This document shows, piece by piece, positions 35,177-45,451 of a stretch of DNA of 57,069 nt. The DNA lies in assembly GCF_018069925.1 (NCBI RefSeq), contig NZ_JAGPXB010000019.1, forward strand, positions 1 to 57,069, in the 5' to 3' direction. The translations under genes were made by a program, and so were the position numbers. A model generated the notes under the pieces. It ran no database searches, was not told the origin of the DNA, and saw nothing but the letters and a program-made list of their open reading frames with translations. The stretch is from Flavobacterium erciyesense (GTDB lineage: Bacteria > Bacteroidota > Bacteroidia > Flavobacteriales > Flavobacteriaceae). Position 1 is the stretch's first letter; each line of letters starts with the position of its first letter.

Positions 35177-36181
35177 TTAGATGCTTATTTGTGTTAGTAA
35201 GGCTTCAAATTTTTGTTGCGTTTCTTGTAAAGATAGGTCTGATTTACCACCTGCTGCATTGCGATGTCCGCCACCGTTAAAGTGATCACGAGCAAATTGG
35301 TTTACATCAAAATCACCTTGGGAACGGAATGATATTTTGATAATGTTTTCGTCTTTGTTTTCAATAAAAATGGCCGCGAAGTCAATTCCTTTGATACTTA
35401 ATCCGTAATTAACAATTCCTTCGGTATCACCTTTTATATAATTAAACTCGTCTAATTCTTGCTGGCTTAAAGTTATGTAAGCTGTTTTATATTGCGGATG
35501 AATGATCATATTTTGCAATGCTCTTCCTAATAATTGTAATCTATTGTACGAACTGTTATCAAACAGTAAACTAGGAATAGCTGTGTTGTCAACCCCTAAA
35601 TCTATTAAATCAGCAACAATTCGGTGTGTAGTTCCTGTTGTTTTCGGAAAACGAAATGAACCAGAATCGGTTAAAATACCTGTGTAGATGCAGGTTCCAA
35701 TGGTCGTGTCAATATCTTCTTTTTTTCCTAAATAGGATATAAAATGATACAGCATTTCGCAAGTAGATCCATAGGCGGTATCGCTAAAAGTTACCGTTGC
35801 ATAATCATCCGGTTTTTGGTGATGATCAATCATTACAAAAGGAGCGGTAAGTGTTTGTAACACTTGTTCCATTTCGCCCGTGCGATGAAAAGCGTTAAAA
35901 TCGAGTGTGAAAATTAAGTCCGCTTCTTGTAATATCGCTGTACAATTGATTTTGTCTTTTTCGTAGATTTTGATAGTATCTGAACCCGGCATCCATGCTA
36001 AAAAATCAGGGAATTCATTTGGTGAAATAACAGTGGGTTGGTGATTGTTTTTGAGTAAAAAATGATACAATCCTAAGGTTGAACCCATAGCATCACCGTC
36101 TGGGCCACGGTGCGGGATGATTGCAATTTTTTTTGGACTAGCCAATAGCGACTCTATCGCTTGTATATCTTGTGTATTCAT
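35177..36181 (-). CDS. DHH/DHHA1 phosphoesterase (NrnA-like oligoribonuclease/pAp phosphatase)
   Basis: The 334-residue protein starts at ATG 36181 (MNTQDIQAIESLLASPKKIA). Motifs are HRGPDGDAMGSTLGLYHFL (metal site), TLDFN, DHHQKPDDYATV (the DHH motif), TDSGSFRFPKT and the DHHA1 end GGGHRNAAGGKSD. NrnA enzymes degrade 2-5 nucleotide RNAs and dephosphorylate pAp. It heads the minus-strand run ending in gldI and the isomerases, with only four bases to gldI. A functional link to gldI is not obvious, but the same adjacency is, to my knowledge, common in flavobacteria. Confidence 0.9.
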   Translation of the reverse strand: MNTQDIQAIESLLASPKKIAIIPHRGPDGDAMGSTLGLYHFLLKNNHQPTVISPNEFPDFLAWMPGSDTIKIYEKDKINCTAILQEADLIFTLDFNAFHRTGEMEQVLQTLTAPFVMIDHHQKPDDYATVTFSDTAYGSTCEMLYHFISYLGKKEDIDTTIGTCIYTGILTDSGSFRFPKTTGTTHRIVADLIDLGVDNTAIPSLLFDNSSYNRLQLLGRALQNMIIHPQYKTAYITLSQQELDEFNYIKGDTEGIVNYGLSIKGIDFAAIFIENKDENIIKISFRSQGDFDVNQFARDHFNGGGHRNAAGGKSDLSLQETQQKFEALLTQISI

Positions 36182-36262
36182 AGTTTGCGAAATTACATTT
36201 TTTTGCGCTACTATTGAAATCATTTATACAATTAACAAAGTTTTTGAGAGTAAGTAATCAGC

Positions 36263-37504
36263 CTAAAATTTGAGTTGTAACCAATGGTAAATTTTCATTT
36301 TTGGTCCGCCCAAAATTTGTGATTTATAGATTCCAACGGGGCCCGAAAATAGGTAAGCAACTGCGCAAGCCAGCGCAATACAGATGCCGCTTTCTATTCC
36401 AAAAAGTTCAATGCCCATAACAGAGCAAGCAATTGGTGTGTGAGTTGCTCCTGAAAATACAGCAACAAAACCTAGTCCTGCCAACAACGCAATTGGTAAA
36501 GGTACAAAAACAGATAAGGCGCTTCCTAAAGTAGCTCCTACTATAAATAAAGGAGTCACTTCGCCACCTTTAAAACCAGCACCAAGAGTAAAACTTGTAA
36601 ATAGAATCTTTATGGCAAAATCTTGTATGGCATTTGCTTGTACAAATGCTCCCGTAAGCATTGGTATTCCTAAACCAATGTACTTTGTGGTGTCAATTGC
36701 ATAAACTACGATTGCAATTACGATTCCTCCAATAAAAGGGCGTAATGGCGTATAAGTTACTAAACTGAATATGCGCGACCAAAATTGTGTACTTCTGGAG
36801 AATAGCATTGATGCAAATCCAAATAAAACACTGCATCCTACTACCCAAAAAATTACGCTCATGCTCAATTCAGGAACTTGAGGAATGTGATAATGCGTAT
36901 GTGAAACGGACCAAAGCAGTACGGTATAGTGCGCCACATATGCAGTGATAAAACTCCAAATAATACTTTTCGGTCGTACTCCACTAAAATAAACAACTTC
37001 TAAAGCAAACAATGCACCTGCAAGAGGAGTACCAAAAACGGCTGCAAAACCTCCACTGATTCCCATAATTAAGATGGTTTTGCGATCAATTGCCTCTAAT
37101 TTAAAAACGCGGGTAAATTGATCGGCTATTGCTGCTCCCATTTGCACTGCGGTACCTTCTCGACCGGCAGAACCTCCAAATAAATGCGTTATTAAAGTTC
37201 CGATTAAAACGAAGGGCGCCATTTTTAAAGGAATTGTTCTTTTTGGCTGCTCGTATTCTTGTAAGATTAAATTATTTCCTGCTACTATACTTTGCCCGTA
37301 ATAGTGGTAAACTAAACCTATGAATAAGCCGCCGATTGGTAATAGCCAGATAATTTCAGGTTGTTGTTCTCTAAGTTTTGTAACCCAATCTAAACTCACC
37401 AAGAAAAAAGCTGATGCGGATCCTGCTGCAACACCAATAAGTAAAGCAAGCAAAAGCCATTGTGCTATTGCAATCAATTTTGGTGGTAATGGGACAACAT
37501 TCAT
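36263..37504 (-). CDS. CLC-family antiporter, CLC-F (fluoride) type
   Basis: The 413-residue membrane protein has the CLC fold with about ten or more hydrophobic segments. Selectivity motifs differ from chloride-type CLC proteins: GNNLI (76-80) in place of GSGIP, GREGT (114-118, gating Glu116) in place of GREGP, and GGEVTPLF in place of GxFxP. This set is the signature of the CLC-F branch that exports fluoride in exchange for protons; I base this on remembered family motifs. No fluoride riboswitch could be recognised upstream. It reads in the same direction as the DHH phosphoesterase gene but with an 81-base gap. It could be annotated as a voltage-gated chloride channel family protein. Confidence 0.85.
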   Translation of the reverse strand: MNVVPLPPKLIAIAQWLLLALLIGVAAGSASAFFLVSLDWVTKLREQQPEIIWLLPIGGLFIGLVYHYYGQSIVAGNNLILQEYEQPKRTIPLKMAPFVLIGTLITHLFGGSAGREGTAVQMGAAIADQFTRVFKLEAIDRKTILIMGISGGFAAVFGTPLAGALFALEVVYFSGVRPKSIIWSFITAYVAHYTVLLWSVSHTHYHIPQVPELSMSVIFWVVGCSVLFGFASMLFSRSTQFWSRIFSLVTYTPLRPFIGGIVIAIVVYAIDTTKYIGLGIPMLTGAFVQANAIQDFAIKILFTSFTLGAGFKGGEVTPLFIVGATLGSALSVFVPLPIALLAGLGFVAVFSGATHTPIACSVMGIELFGIESGICIALACAVAYLFSGPVGIYKSQILGGPKMKIYHWLQLKF

Positions 37505-37847
37505 AAAGTGGCTGACATTTTATTTACAAAAGTACCACTTTCTCAATAAAAGAAAGTTACAAAGTACGATGGTTTAGTAGTTGGAGAGCTGTACTATTTG
37601 AATTTAATTGTTTGTTTCTCTAGTGGCATGCTTTTTGGTGCAAACTAAAAAAAATTAGGCAAAGCAAGGCATTTTTTATTTTTTAAAGAAGTGGAATTGA
37701 AAAACCTATTTTTTGGTGAGCAGGCACTAAAACTAGAAAAGCATAGTTATAAATGAAAGTTAAAGTATAGCACTTGGCCTTATTTTACACATTTCATTTT
37801 CTATTTTTAAGCCGGAAAAAAATATTAAAAACGTTTAGAAGCATATT
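37505..37847. other. 343-bp divergent intergenic region
   Basis: This is the spacer between the CLC gene (-) and the Pro-rich secreted protein (+). On the minus strand a TACTTTTG box (37534-37527) may drive the CLC gene, but no TTG is well placed. I find no riboswitch-like structure or open frame. Confidence 0.4.
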
Positions 37848-38507
37848 ATGAAAAGGATATTATTTTTACTCTTACTGTTAGGTTGGACGTACTTAGGACA
37901 GGCGCAGAGTGAGTTTAGTTCTAAATTTAAAGCCATTCCGCCAAAAAACAATACGCCAAAGATTAAGAAAACAACGCCACCAAAAATTGATATTCCGCCA
38001 ATTAGTTCGCCAAACACGCCAAAAGTGGTTAATCCGAATCCAATAGTTACAGAGCCAAACTTGCCAGAAAAGGAAATTTCAATGACTCCTAAAAATGAAT
38101 TTATCAATCCGGGAGATATACTGCGAGATAAATTCAACAAAAAGGAACCTGATCCAGAAGGCGTAGTTTATAGGCGAAATCAAGATTTAGGTAGTTTTCC
38201 TACAGGGTCAGTATCCGCGAAAGTAATGTATCGCGATGCGGCTTATGTTGATGGCGATTTAATTCGTGTATATTTAAATGATAAGGTGATTCAGAATCAA
38301 GTATACCTTGATACAAACTATAAGGGTTTTGAAATCGTGCTCGAAAAAGGTTTTAATAAAATTGATTTCGAAGCGATTAATCAAGGAAGTTCAGGACCTA
38401 ACACCGCCGAGTTCAAAGTGTATGATGACAAAGGAGCGCTTATATCAGCCAGTCAATGGAATTTGGGTACTGGTTTTAAAGCAACTATCATTTTGGTAAA
38501 AGAATAA
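37848..38507 (+). CDS. Secreted protein with proline-rich N-terminal region, function unknown
   Basis: The 219-residue protein has a signal peptide (MKRILFLLLLLGWTYLGQAQ). Residues about 20-80 are a low-complexity Pro/Lys/Asn tract (KIKKTTPPKIDIPPISSPN). The C-terminal part is a compact beta-sandwich (SVSAKVMYRDAAYVDGDLIR, VIQNQVYLDTNYKGFEIVLE, FNKIDFEAINQGSSGPNTAE), resembling conserved flavobacterial secreted proteins. No enzyme motif is visible. The Pro-rich tract could span the periplasm or bind partners. It is a single gene ending at a terminator shared with the convergent lipoprotein gene. Confidence 0.8.
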   Translation: MKRILFLLLLLGWTYLGQAQSEFSSKFKAIPPKNNTPKIKKTTPPKIDIPPISSPNTPKVVNPNPIVTEPNLPEKEISMTPKNEFINPGDILRDKFNKKEPDPEGVVYRRNQDLGSFPTGSVSAKVMYRDAAYVDGDLIRVYLNDKVIQNQVYLDTNYKGFEIVLEKGFNKIDFEAINQGSSGPNTAEFKVYDDKGALISASQWNLGTGFKATIILVKE

Positions 38508-38530
38508 AATAGTAACAGTGAGCGATAATT

Positions 38531-38568
38531 AAAAGACTCTTGATTTAGATTTCAAGAGTCTTTTTTTA
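38531..38568. terminator. Bidirectional terminator
   Basis: AAAGACTCTTGA, loop TTTAGAT, TTCAAGAGTCTTT with a T-run, between convergent genes. Confidence 0.88.
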
Positions 38569-38579
38569 TGTTCTTTATT

Positions 38580-39107
38580 TTAGAAAGGATCAGCAGTAAC
38601 CCTAAACTTCATTGCGGCATTTACGGAGATATCTTCGGTGATAGACTCTTTAATTACCGCTTGTGTTCTAATCTTATACTTTGAAGCTTTTACATATTTG
38701 TCTAATTTTGCTGTGGTGCAAATTAAGTCTAATGTATTGGATGAACTATTAATGTTATCCAATTTAGCTAGTTCAATTTCGTCATTACCATCAGTTGAAA
38801 TAAATAAAACAATCGATTTTAAAAAGCTGAAATTTTTCCCACTAGGATTGGTAATACTCACTTTTAACTGAGTGAGTTTAACATCCTTTACCAAATCAGC
38901 TCGAGTGTTGTTGTTTTCAAAAGTGCTACTAGAGTTGGTAGTTACTTCGGGTGTAACGATTGTTAAGGCTGAGCCAACAGGAAAAGCGCTTTCGATTTTA
39001 AAATTAGTTTGATTGTCAATTGAAAATGTCAAGAGGTCATCAACAACATTGCATGAGCTACAACATAGTAATAGGGCTATTAATCCTGTAAAAATTGAAT
39101 TTTTCAT
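38580..39107 (-). CDS. Lipoprotein of unknown function
   Basis: The 175-residue lipoprotein carries a Cys-rich lipobox (LLLCCSSC) and then NVVDDLLTFSIDNQTNFKIE. The body looks like a single beta-sandwich (LTQLKVSITNPSGKNFSFL, IVLFISTDGNDEIELAKLD), ending in a segment of strands with many Ile, Lys and Val residues. No catalytic motif is seen. A Ca-binding or cell-surface role cannot be shown. It converges on the Pro-rich secreted gene and is monocistronic. Confidence 0.78.
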   Translation of the reverse strand: MKNSIFTGLIALLLCCSSCNVVDDLLTFSIDNQTNFKIESAFPVGSALTIVTPEVTTNSSSTFENNNTRADLVKDVKLTQLKVSITNPSGKNFSFLKSIVLFISTDGNDEIELAKLDNINSSSNTLDLICTTAKLDKYVKASKYKIRTQAVIKESITEDISVNAAMKFRVTADPF

Positions 39108-39266
39108 TATTTCGGGTTTTTGTGTTTTTGAAATTTACAGTGACACTTACGATAATTTTCTTGTTTGGGTTTAAAAAAAATACTTGAACCAAAACTTTTT
39201 GCATTTCAAACTCAAAGAAATTGATTTTTTTTCAAAAATCAGTTTTTCAAATCAAAATATAAAAAG

Positions 39267-39274
39267 TATTTTTG
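39267..39274 (+). promoter_or_regulatory. -7 box of the guaA promoter, very close to the start codon
   Basis: TATTTTTG at 39267-39274 fits TAnnTTTG, with TTT at 39245-39247 as -33 (19-base spacer). It ends three bases before the guaA ATG at 39278. Confidence 0.5.
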
Positions 39275-39277
39275 CGC

Positions 39278-40807
39278 ATGCAACACAACGTACTTATTTT
39301 AGATTTCGGATCGCAATACACACAGCTTATTGCGCGTAGAGTTCGCGAATTAAATATATTCTGCGAAATTTTCCCATTCAATAATTTTCCAACAGATTTA
39401 TCGCCGTATAAAGCAGTCATTTTAGGAGGTTCCCCTTTTTCTGTTCGTGCCGAAGATGCGCCTCATCCTGATTTATCACAAATTAGAGGTAAGCTTCCCA
39501 TGTTAGCTGTGTGTTACGGAGCGCAATATTTGGCTCACTTTAGCGGAGGCGAAGTAGCTGCGTCTAATACTAGAGAATATGGTAGAGCTAATTTATCGTT
39601 CATAAAGGAAGATGAAATTTTCTTTGAAGGAGTTTCTGAAAATAGCCAAGTTTGGATGAGTCATAGCGATAGTATCAAGGCGCTTCCAACCAATGGAGTG
39701 AAGCTGGCAAGTACTCACGATGTGGAGTTTGCTGCTTATAAAATTGAAGGCGAAACTACTTATGCGATTCAATATCATCCTGAAGTTTTCCACTCGACGG
39801 ATGGAGCAAAAATGCTTGAAAACTTTCTGGTAAAAATAGCCGAGGTTCCTCAAACCTTTACACCAAATGCATTCGTGCAGGATATGGTTGCCGAGTTAAA
39901 AGAAAAATTACAAGATGATAAAGTAGTATTAGGGCTTTCAGGAGGAGTCGATTCGACTGTAGCTGCGGTACTTTTGAACCAAGCTATCGGTAAAAATTTA
40001 TATTGCATTTTCGTAAACAACGGTTTGCTTCGTAAAAATGAATTTCAAAATGTTTTAGACCAGTACAAAGGTATGGGACTAAACGTGAAAGGCGTTGATG
40101 CTGGAGATCGTTTCTTGTCAGAATTGGCAGGTATCAGTGATCCTGAAACCAAAAGAAAAACAATCGGCCGCGTTTTTATTGAAGTTTTTGACGATGAATC
40201 AAAAATTATCGAAGACGTAAAATGGCTGGCTCAAGGAACTATCTATCCTGATGTTATTGAATCAGTATCTGTTAAAGGTCCATCAGCAACCATAAAATCG
40301 CATCATAACGTAGGTGGCTTACCTGATTATATGAAATTAAAAATTGTTGAACCTTTGCGAATGCTTTTTAAAGATGAAGTGCGTAGAGTAGGAGCTTCCT
40401 TAGGTATCGATCCAGAATTGTTAGGCAGACATCCTTTTCCAGGTCCAGGTTTATCGATCAGAATTTTAGGTGATATTACACCAGAAAAAGTACAAATTCT
40501 ACAAGATGTTGATGCTGTTTTTATTGATGGCTTAAAGTCATGGGGATTATACGATAAAGTTTGGCAAGCAGGCGCCATTTTACTTCCTGTAAATAGTGTA
40601 GGAGTAATGGGTGACGAGCGTACTTATGAGAAAGTAATTGCGTTACGTGCTGTGGAGTCAACAGACGGAATGACAGCTGACTGGGTGCACTTACCTTATG
40701 AGTTTTTAATGAAAATATCAAATGATATTATCAATAAAGTGAAAGGTGTCAATAGAGTAGTTTACGATATTAGCTCTAAACCGCCAGCAACTATAGAGTG
40801 GGAATAA
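39278..40807 (+). CDS. guaA: GMP synthase (glutamine-hydrolysing)
   Basis: The 509-residue enzyme converts XMP to GMP with glutamine and ATP. The start is ATG 39278 ([20 protein letters not shown]); an upstream in-frame TTG would overlap the promoter. The N-terminal class I amidotransferase has Cys79 ([10 protein letters not shown]) and YHPEVFHS with the His-Glu pair. The ATP-pyrophosphatase P-loop is [13 protein letters not shown]. The C-terminal dimerisation domain has [16 protein letters not shown] and ends in KPPATIEWE, the canonical GuaA terminus. It is followed after 161 bases by an unrelated LysM protein. Confidence 0.96.
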   Translation: MQHNVLILDFGSQYTQLIARRVRELNIFCEIFPFNNFPTDLSPYKAVILGGSPFSVRAEDAPHPDLSQIRGKLPMLAVCYGAQYLAHFSGGEVAASNTREYGRANLSFIKEDEIFFEGVSENSQVWMSHSDSIKALPTNGVKLASTHDVEFAAYKIEGETTYAIQYHPEVFHSTDGAKMLENFLVKIAEVPQTFTPNAFVQDMVAELKEKLQDDKVVLGLSGGVDSTVAAVLLNQAIGKNLYCIFVNNGLLRKNEFQNVLDQYKGMGLNVKGVDAGDRFLSELAGISDPETKRKTIGRVFIEVFDDESKIIEDVKWLAQGTIYPDVIESVSVKGPSATIKSHHNVGGLPDYMKLKIVEPLRMLFKDEVRRVGASLGIDPELLGRHPFPGPGLSIRILGDITPEKVQILQDVDAVFIDGLKSWGLYDKVWQAGAILLPVNSVGVMGDERTYEKVIALRAVESTDGMTADWVHLPYEFLMKISNDIINKVKGVNRVVYDISSKPPATIEWE

Positions 40808-40891
40808 TCAACCATCGAAATGCAGTTTTACAGATTAATTTCACGCGGAATTAAAGTAAAATTGAGTTCTCATTGGTAAATACAACAAGTG

Positions 40892-40927
40892 ACGGTATCA
40901 GATTTTTGGAATAAAATTTGATACCGT
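40892..40927 (+). other. Hairpin in the guaA-LysM intergenic region
   Basis: ACGGTATCA (40892-40900) and TGATACCGT (40919-40927) form a 9-bp stem with an 18-base loop. No T-run follows, so it is a weak terminator at best. Confidence 0.35.
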
Positions 40928-40968
40928 TGCTTCATTAATAGATTTGAATAATTTAGACAACAAATACA

Positions 40969-42912
40969 ATGAAATATTTTTTTGCAATTTGCCTATCGGT
41001 TTTGATGTTTCACCAAAATGGTAAAGCACAAGCTAAATCAAGTACTCACAAGGTTGAAAAAGGAGAAACAATTAATCAAATTGCGCAGAAGTATCAAGTG
41101 ACACCTTTTGATATTTACCAGTTGAATCCAGATGCCCAAAGCGGTTTAAAACCTAATAGCGTTTTAATTATTCCAACTAAAGCAAGTAAAAAAGCAGTTG
41201 TTCCTGCTGCTGCAAAAGCTAAAGTGACTTCGCACGAAGTGCAACCCAAAGAGACACTTTATGGCATTGAAAAAAAATACGGTATTACTGATGAGGCACT
41301 GAAAGCCGCTAATCCATTTTTAGAATCAGAAGGGTTGCAAATTGGCCAGGTGCTAACTATTCCTAAGTCAGGCGAAATGAAAGCTGTAGCAAAACAAAAA
41401 GTGGAGTCAGCTATTTTTCATACCGTACTTGCTAAAGAGACCAAGTATTCGATAGCAAAAAAATATGGACTGACTGTTGAAGAGTTAGAGAAAAAAAACC
41501 CTGAGATTGTTGCTAATTTGCCTGTTGGCTATGAATTAATCATCAAAGGGAATGCAAATAAAGCGACAAAACCTGCAGTAGTTGCAGAAGTTAAAAATGA
41601 AGTTGCTCCTACGGTACCGACTGTCGCTGTAGCTAAAGTAAAATATGTGAGCTATGAGGTAAAACCAAAAGAAACGCTTTATAGTTTGTCAAAAATGGCA
41701 GGGATTTCACAAGAGGAGTTGTTGCAACAAAATCCAGCTTTAGCCAACGGAGTCGAGGTAGGAATGGAAATCAATATTCCTGAAACAGCAGCAATATCAG
41801 CTTCTGCGGAAGCGAAAAAAGATTACACAACGATCACCAAAAAAAGCAATGCCAAGAAGAAATTAGCTTTGCTGTTACCATTCAATATTTCTAAAATTGA
41901 AAATGATACGGTCAATTCAATTAGTTCTCGTATAAAAAAGGACAAGTTTTTAAACATGACTTTAGATTTTTATGCGGGTGCCATGATGGCTATTGACTCA
42001 GCAAAAGTTTTAGGTTTAAATATGGATATTAAAATTTTAGATTCGCAAGAAACTAAAAATAGCACTGCCGTTGCAGCTTTGATTAAATCAGAAGGTTTAT
42101 CAAGTTTTGATGCTGTGATTGGACCATTTTATCAAAACAATGTCGAGAAAGCTGCCGAAATTTTAGCAGCTAATCAAGTTCCTGTAGTCTCGCCTTTATC
42201 GAAAGATTTGGGAGTTTCATATCCTAATTTAGTACAATCTATTCCAGATCCTGTGGCTGTTAAAAATGCCGTTTTCGATTTTATGCGAAGCAAAGGAGGA
42301 AACATAATTGCCGTAGTGGATAAAAAGAAAGGTTCTGTGATTAAATATATTACTGATACTCATCCAGATGTTCGATTCGCGCCTTTGACAGCGACCGGCG
42401 GTGTAACAGCAGAGAGCATCAAAGGCATGTTGAAAAAAGATAAAATCAATTATGTGATCATGGAAACGGCTAATACAGGAATGATCAAATCAACTGTAGC
42501 AAGCCTAATGAGTGCCATGGCAACGTATAAAGTGCAGCTAGTTATTTTAGAGCCAAACGAAACTTTGGATACGGACGAAATTAACTTCAATAATTTGGTC
42601 AAGTTAAAGTTGATGTATCCTTCGGTAACACGTGAAAGTTATTCTGAACAAGCTGCCATTTTTGAAAAAGAGTTCAAGAAAAAAAATAAAAGCAATCCGA
42701 GCGTTTTTGCCATCCGAGGATTTGATGTAACTTTTGATACAATGATGCGTTTGGCACAAGATAAAAGTTATTTAGAAACTATTGGTAGTACCGCTACAGA
42801 ACAAATGGATAATAAATTTGAGTTTTATAAAAACAACGAGGGTGCTTTCATCAATAAAGGAATTTACATTTTGCAATACGAAAGCGATTTAACAATAAAA
42901 GAAGCTAAATAA
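40969..42912 (+). CDS. LysM protein with LppC/LpoA-like type 1 periplasmic-binding domain
   Basis: The 647-residue protein has a signal peptide (MKYFFAICLSVLMFHQNGKAQ). Four LysM peptidoglycan-binding units follow: THKVEKGETINQIAQKYQVT, SHEVQPKETLYGIEKKYGIT, FHTVLAKETKYSIAKKYGLT and SYEVKPKETLYSLSKMAGIS, within residues about 25-275. The C-terminal half (KKLALLLPFNISKIEND, LDFYAGAMMAIDSAK, FDAVIGPFYQNNVEKAAEIL) is a receptor-family ligand-binding domain like that of LpoA/LppC. LpoA activates penicillin-binding protein 1A, so this is probably a cell-wall synthesis or remodelling factor; the ligand is unknown. It overlaps the OsmC-like gene by one base (TAATG). Confidence 0.9.
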   Translation: MKYFFAICLSVLMFHQNGKAQAKSSTHKVEKGETINQIAQKYQVTPFDIYQLNPDAQSGLKPNSVLIIPTKASKKAVVPAAAKAKVTSHEVQPKETLYGIEKKYGITDEALKAANPFLESEGLQIGQVLTIPKSGEMKAVAKQKVESAIFHTVLAKETKYSIAKKYGLTVEELEKKNPEIVANLPVGYELIIKGNANKATKPAVVAEVKNEVAPTVPTVAVAKVKYVSYEVKPKETLYSLSKMAGISQEELLQQNPALANGVEVGMEINIPETAAISASAEAKKDYTTITKKSNAKKKLALLLPFNISKIENDTVNSISSRIKKDKFLNMTLDFYAGAMMAIDSAKVLGLNMDIKILDSQETKNSTAVAALIKSEGLSSFDAVIGPFYQNNVEKAAEILAANQVPVVSPLSKDLGVSYPNLVQSIPDPVAVKNAVFDFMRSKGGNIIAVVDKKKGSVIKYITDTHPDVRFAPLTATGGVTAESIKGMLKKDKINYVIMETANTGMIKSTVASLMSAMATYKVQLVILEPNETLDTDEINFNNLVKLKLMYPSVTRESYSEQAAIFEKEFKKKNKSNPSVFAIRGFDVTFDTMMRLAQDKSYLETIGSTATEQMDNKFEFYKNNEGAFINKGIYILQYESDLTIKEAK

Positions 42913-43313
42913 TGACATCAAAAGTAACCTATCTCGGAGATTTAAGAACATCATCGATTCATTTACAATCGGGAACAGAAATTATATCTGATGCGCCATT
43001 AGATAACAATGGCAAAGGCGAGGCCTTCTCTCCAACAGATACCGTAGCCAATGCGCTAGCCTCTTGTATGTTTACCATTATGGGAATAAAAGCAAGAGAT
43101 TTAGAAGTTGATCTTTCTGGGTCAGTAGCTGAAGTAACTAAAATTATGAATGCCGAACCAAGACGAATAGGAGCAATTGAGATTGTTTTTGCGCTGAAAG
43201 GAACGGATGACAGTAAGCAGAAAACAATTTTAGAACGTGCGGCAATGACCTGTCCTGTTTTTTTGAGTTTGCATCCAGATATTGAAAAACGAATTACTTT
43301 CAATTGGATTTAA
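42912..43313 (+). CDS. OsmC family protein
   Basis: The 133-residue cytosolic protein begins MTSKVTYLGDLRTSSIHLQSG. It has the two family cysteines in ANALASCMFTIMGIKARD and RAAMTCPVFLSLHPDIEKR. OsmC/Ohr proteins reduce organic peroxides via these thiols; the Ohr or OsmC branch cannot be decided here. The start codon shares a base with the stop of the LysM gene, indicating coupled translation, though the two functions look unrelated. A hairpin terminator follows directly. Confidence 0.88.
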   Translation: MTSKVTYLGDLRTSSIHLQSGTEIISDAPLDNNGKGEAFSPTDTVANALASCMFTIMGIKARDLEVDLSGSVAEVTKIMNAEPRRIGAIEIVFALKGTDDSKQKTILERAAMTCPVFLSLHPDIEKRITFNWI

Positions 43314-43335
43314 AAATAATTAAGAATGAAATAAA

Positions 43336-43368
43336 GAAGCAAGTACCGAAAGTTCTTGCTTCTTTTTT
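43336..43368 (+). terminator. Terminator after the OsmC gene
   Basis: GAAGCAAG, 11-base loop, CTTGCTTC and six T. It lies just 9 bases before the start of the DUF3820 gene. Confidence 0.75.
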
Positions 43369-43376
43369 ATAACACT

Positions 43377-43607
43377 ATGGATCAAAATCAAAAACAGCTC
43401 ATAAAACTGGCGCATACCAAAATGCCTTTCGGCAAATACGAAGGCTGGTTTCTTATTGATATTCCAGAGTATTACATTGTTTGGTATAGCAATAAAGGTT
43501 TTCCAAAAGGTGAATTGGGAATACAATTGCAATTAGTTTACGAATTGAAATTAAACGGTTTAGAAGATTTGATTCGCAATATTAAAAAGCAATATCCAAA
43601 GCTGTAA
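43377..43607 (+). CDS. DUF3820 family protein
   Basis: The 76-residue protein starts at ATG 43377 (MDQNQKQLIKLAHTKMPFGK); an earlier in-frame start would lie within the terminator. The pattern MPFGKYEGWFLIDIPEYYIVW with GFPKGELG is that of the small DUF3820 family. Its function is unknown; similar domains are seen at the end of some DNA polymerase III epsilon/exonuclease proteins. Since a terminator precedes it, expression needs readthrough or an unseen promoter. Confidence 0.82.
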   Translation: MDQNQKQLIKLAHTKMPFGKYEGWFLIDIPEYYIVWYSNKGFPKGELGIQLQLVYELKLNGLEDLIRNIKKQYPKL

Positions 43608-43673
43608 CTGTGCTTTTATACTTCAAAATCTCTGACAAAATGCTCTTGTACAAATGGGTTTTTCAGACAATAA

Positions 43674-45386
<1,713 letters not shown>

Positions 45387-45451
45387 TAGGTTGCTTTTGA
45401 AACAAATTTTGCAACTTGCTACTAACAGTGTAAACACTTTTAAATATTATA

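Noticed and set aside
37505..37847. Fluoride riboswitch upstream of the CLC-F gene
   Set aside because: I searched the minus strand for the crcB-type GG-rich start and conserved core and saw none.
40892..40927. Rho-independent terminator after guaA
   Set aside because: A 9-bp stem exists but the loop is long and no T-run follows, so it is listed only as a hairpin.
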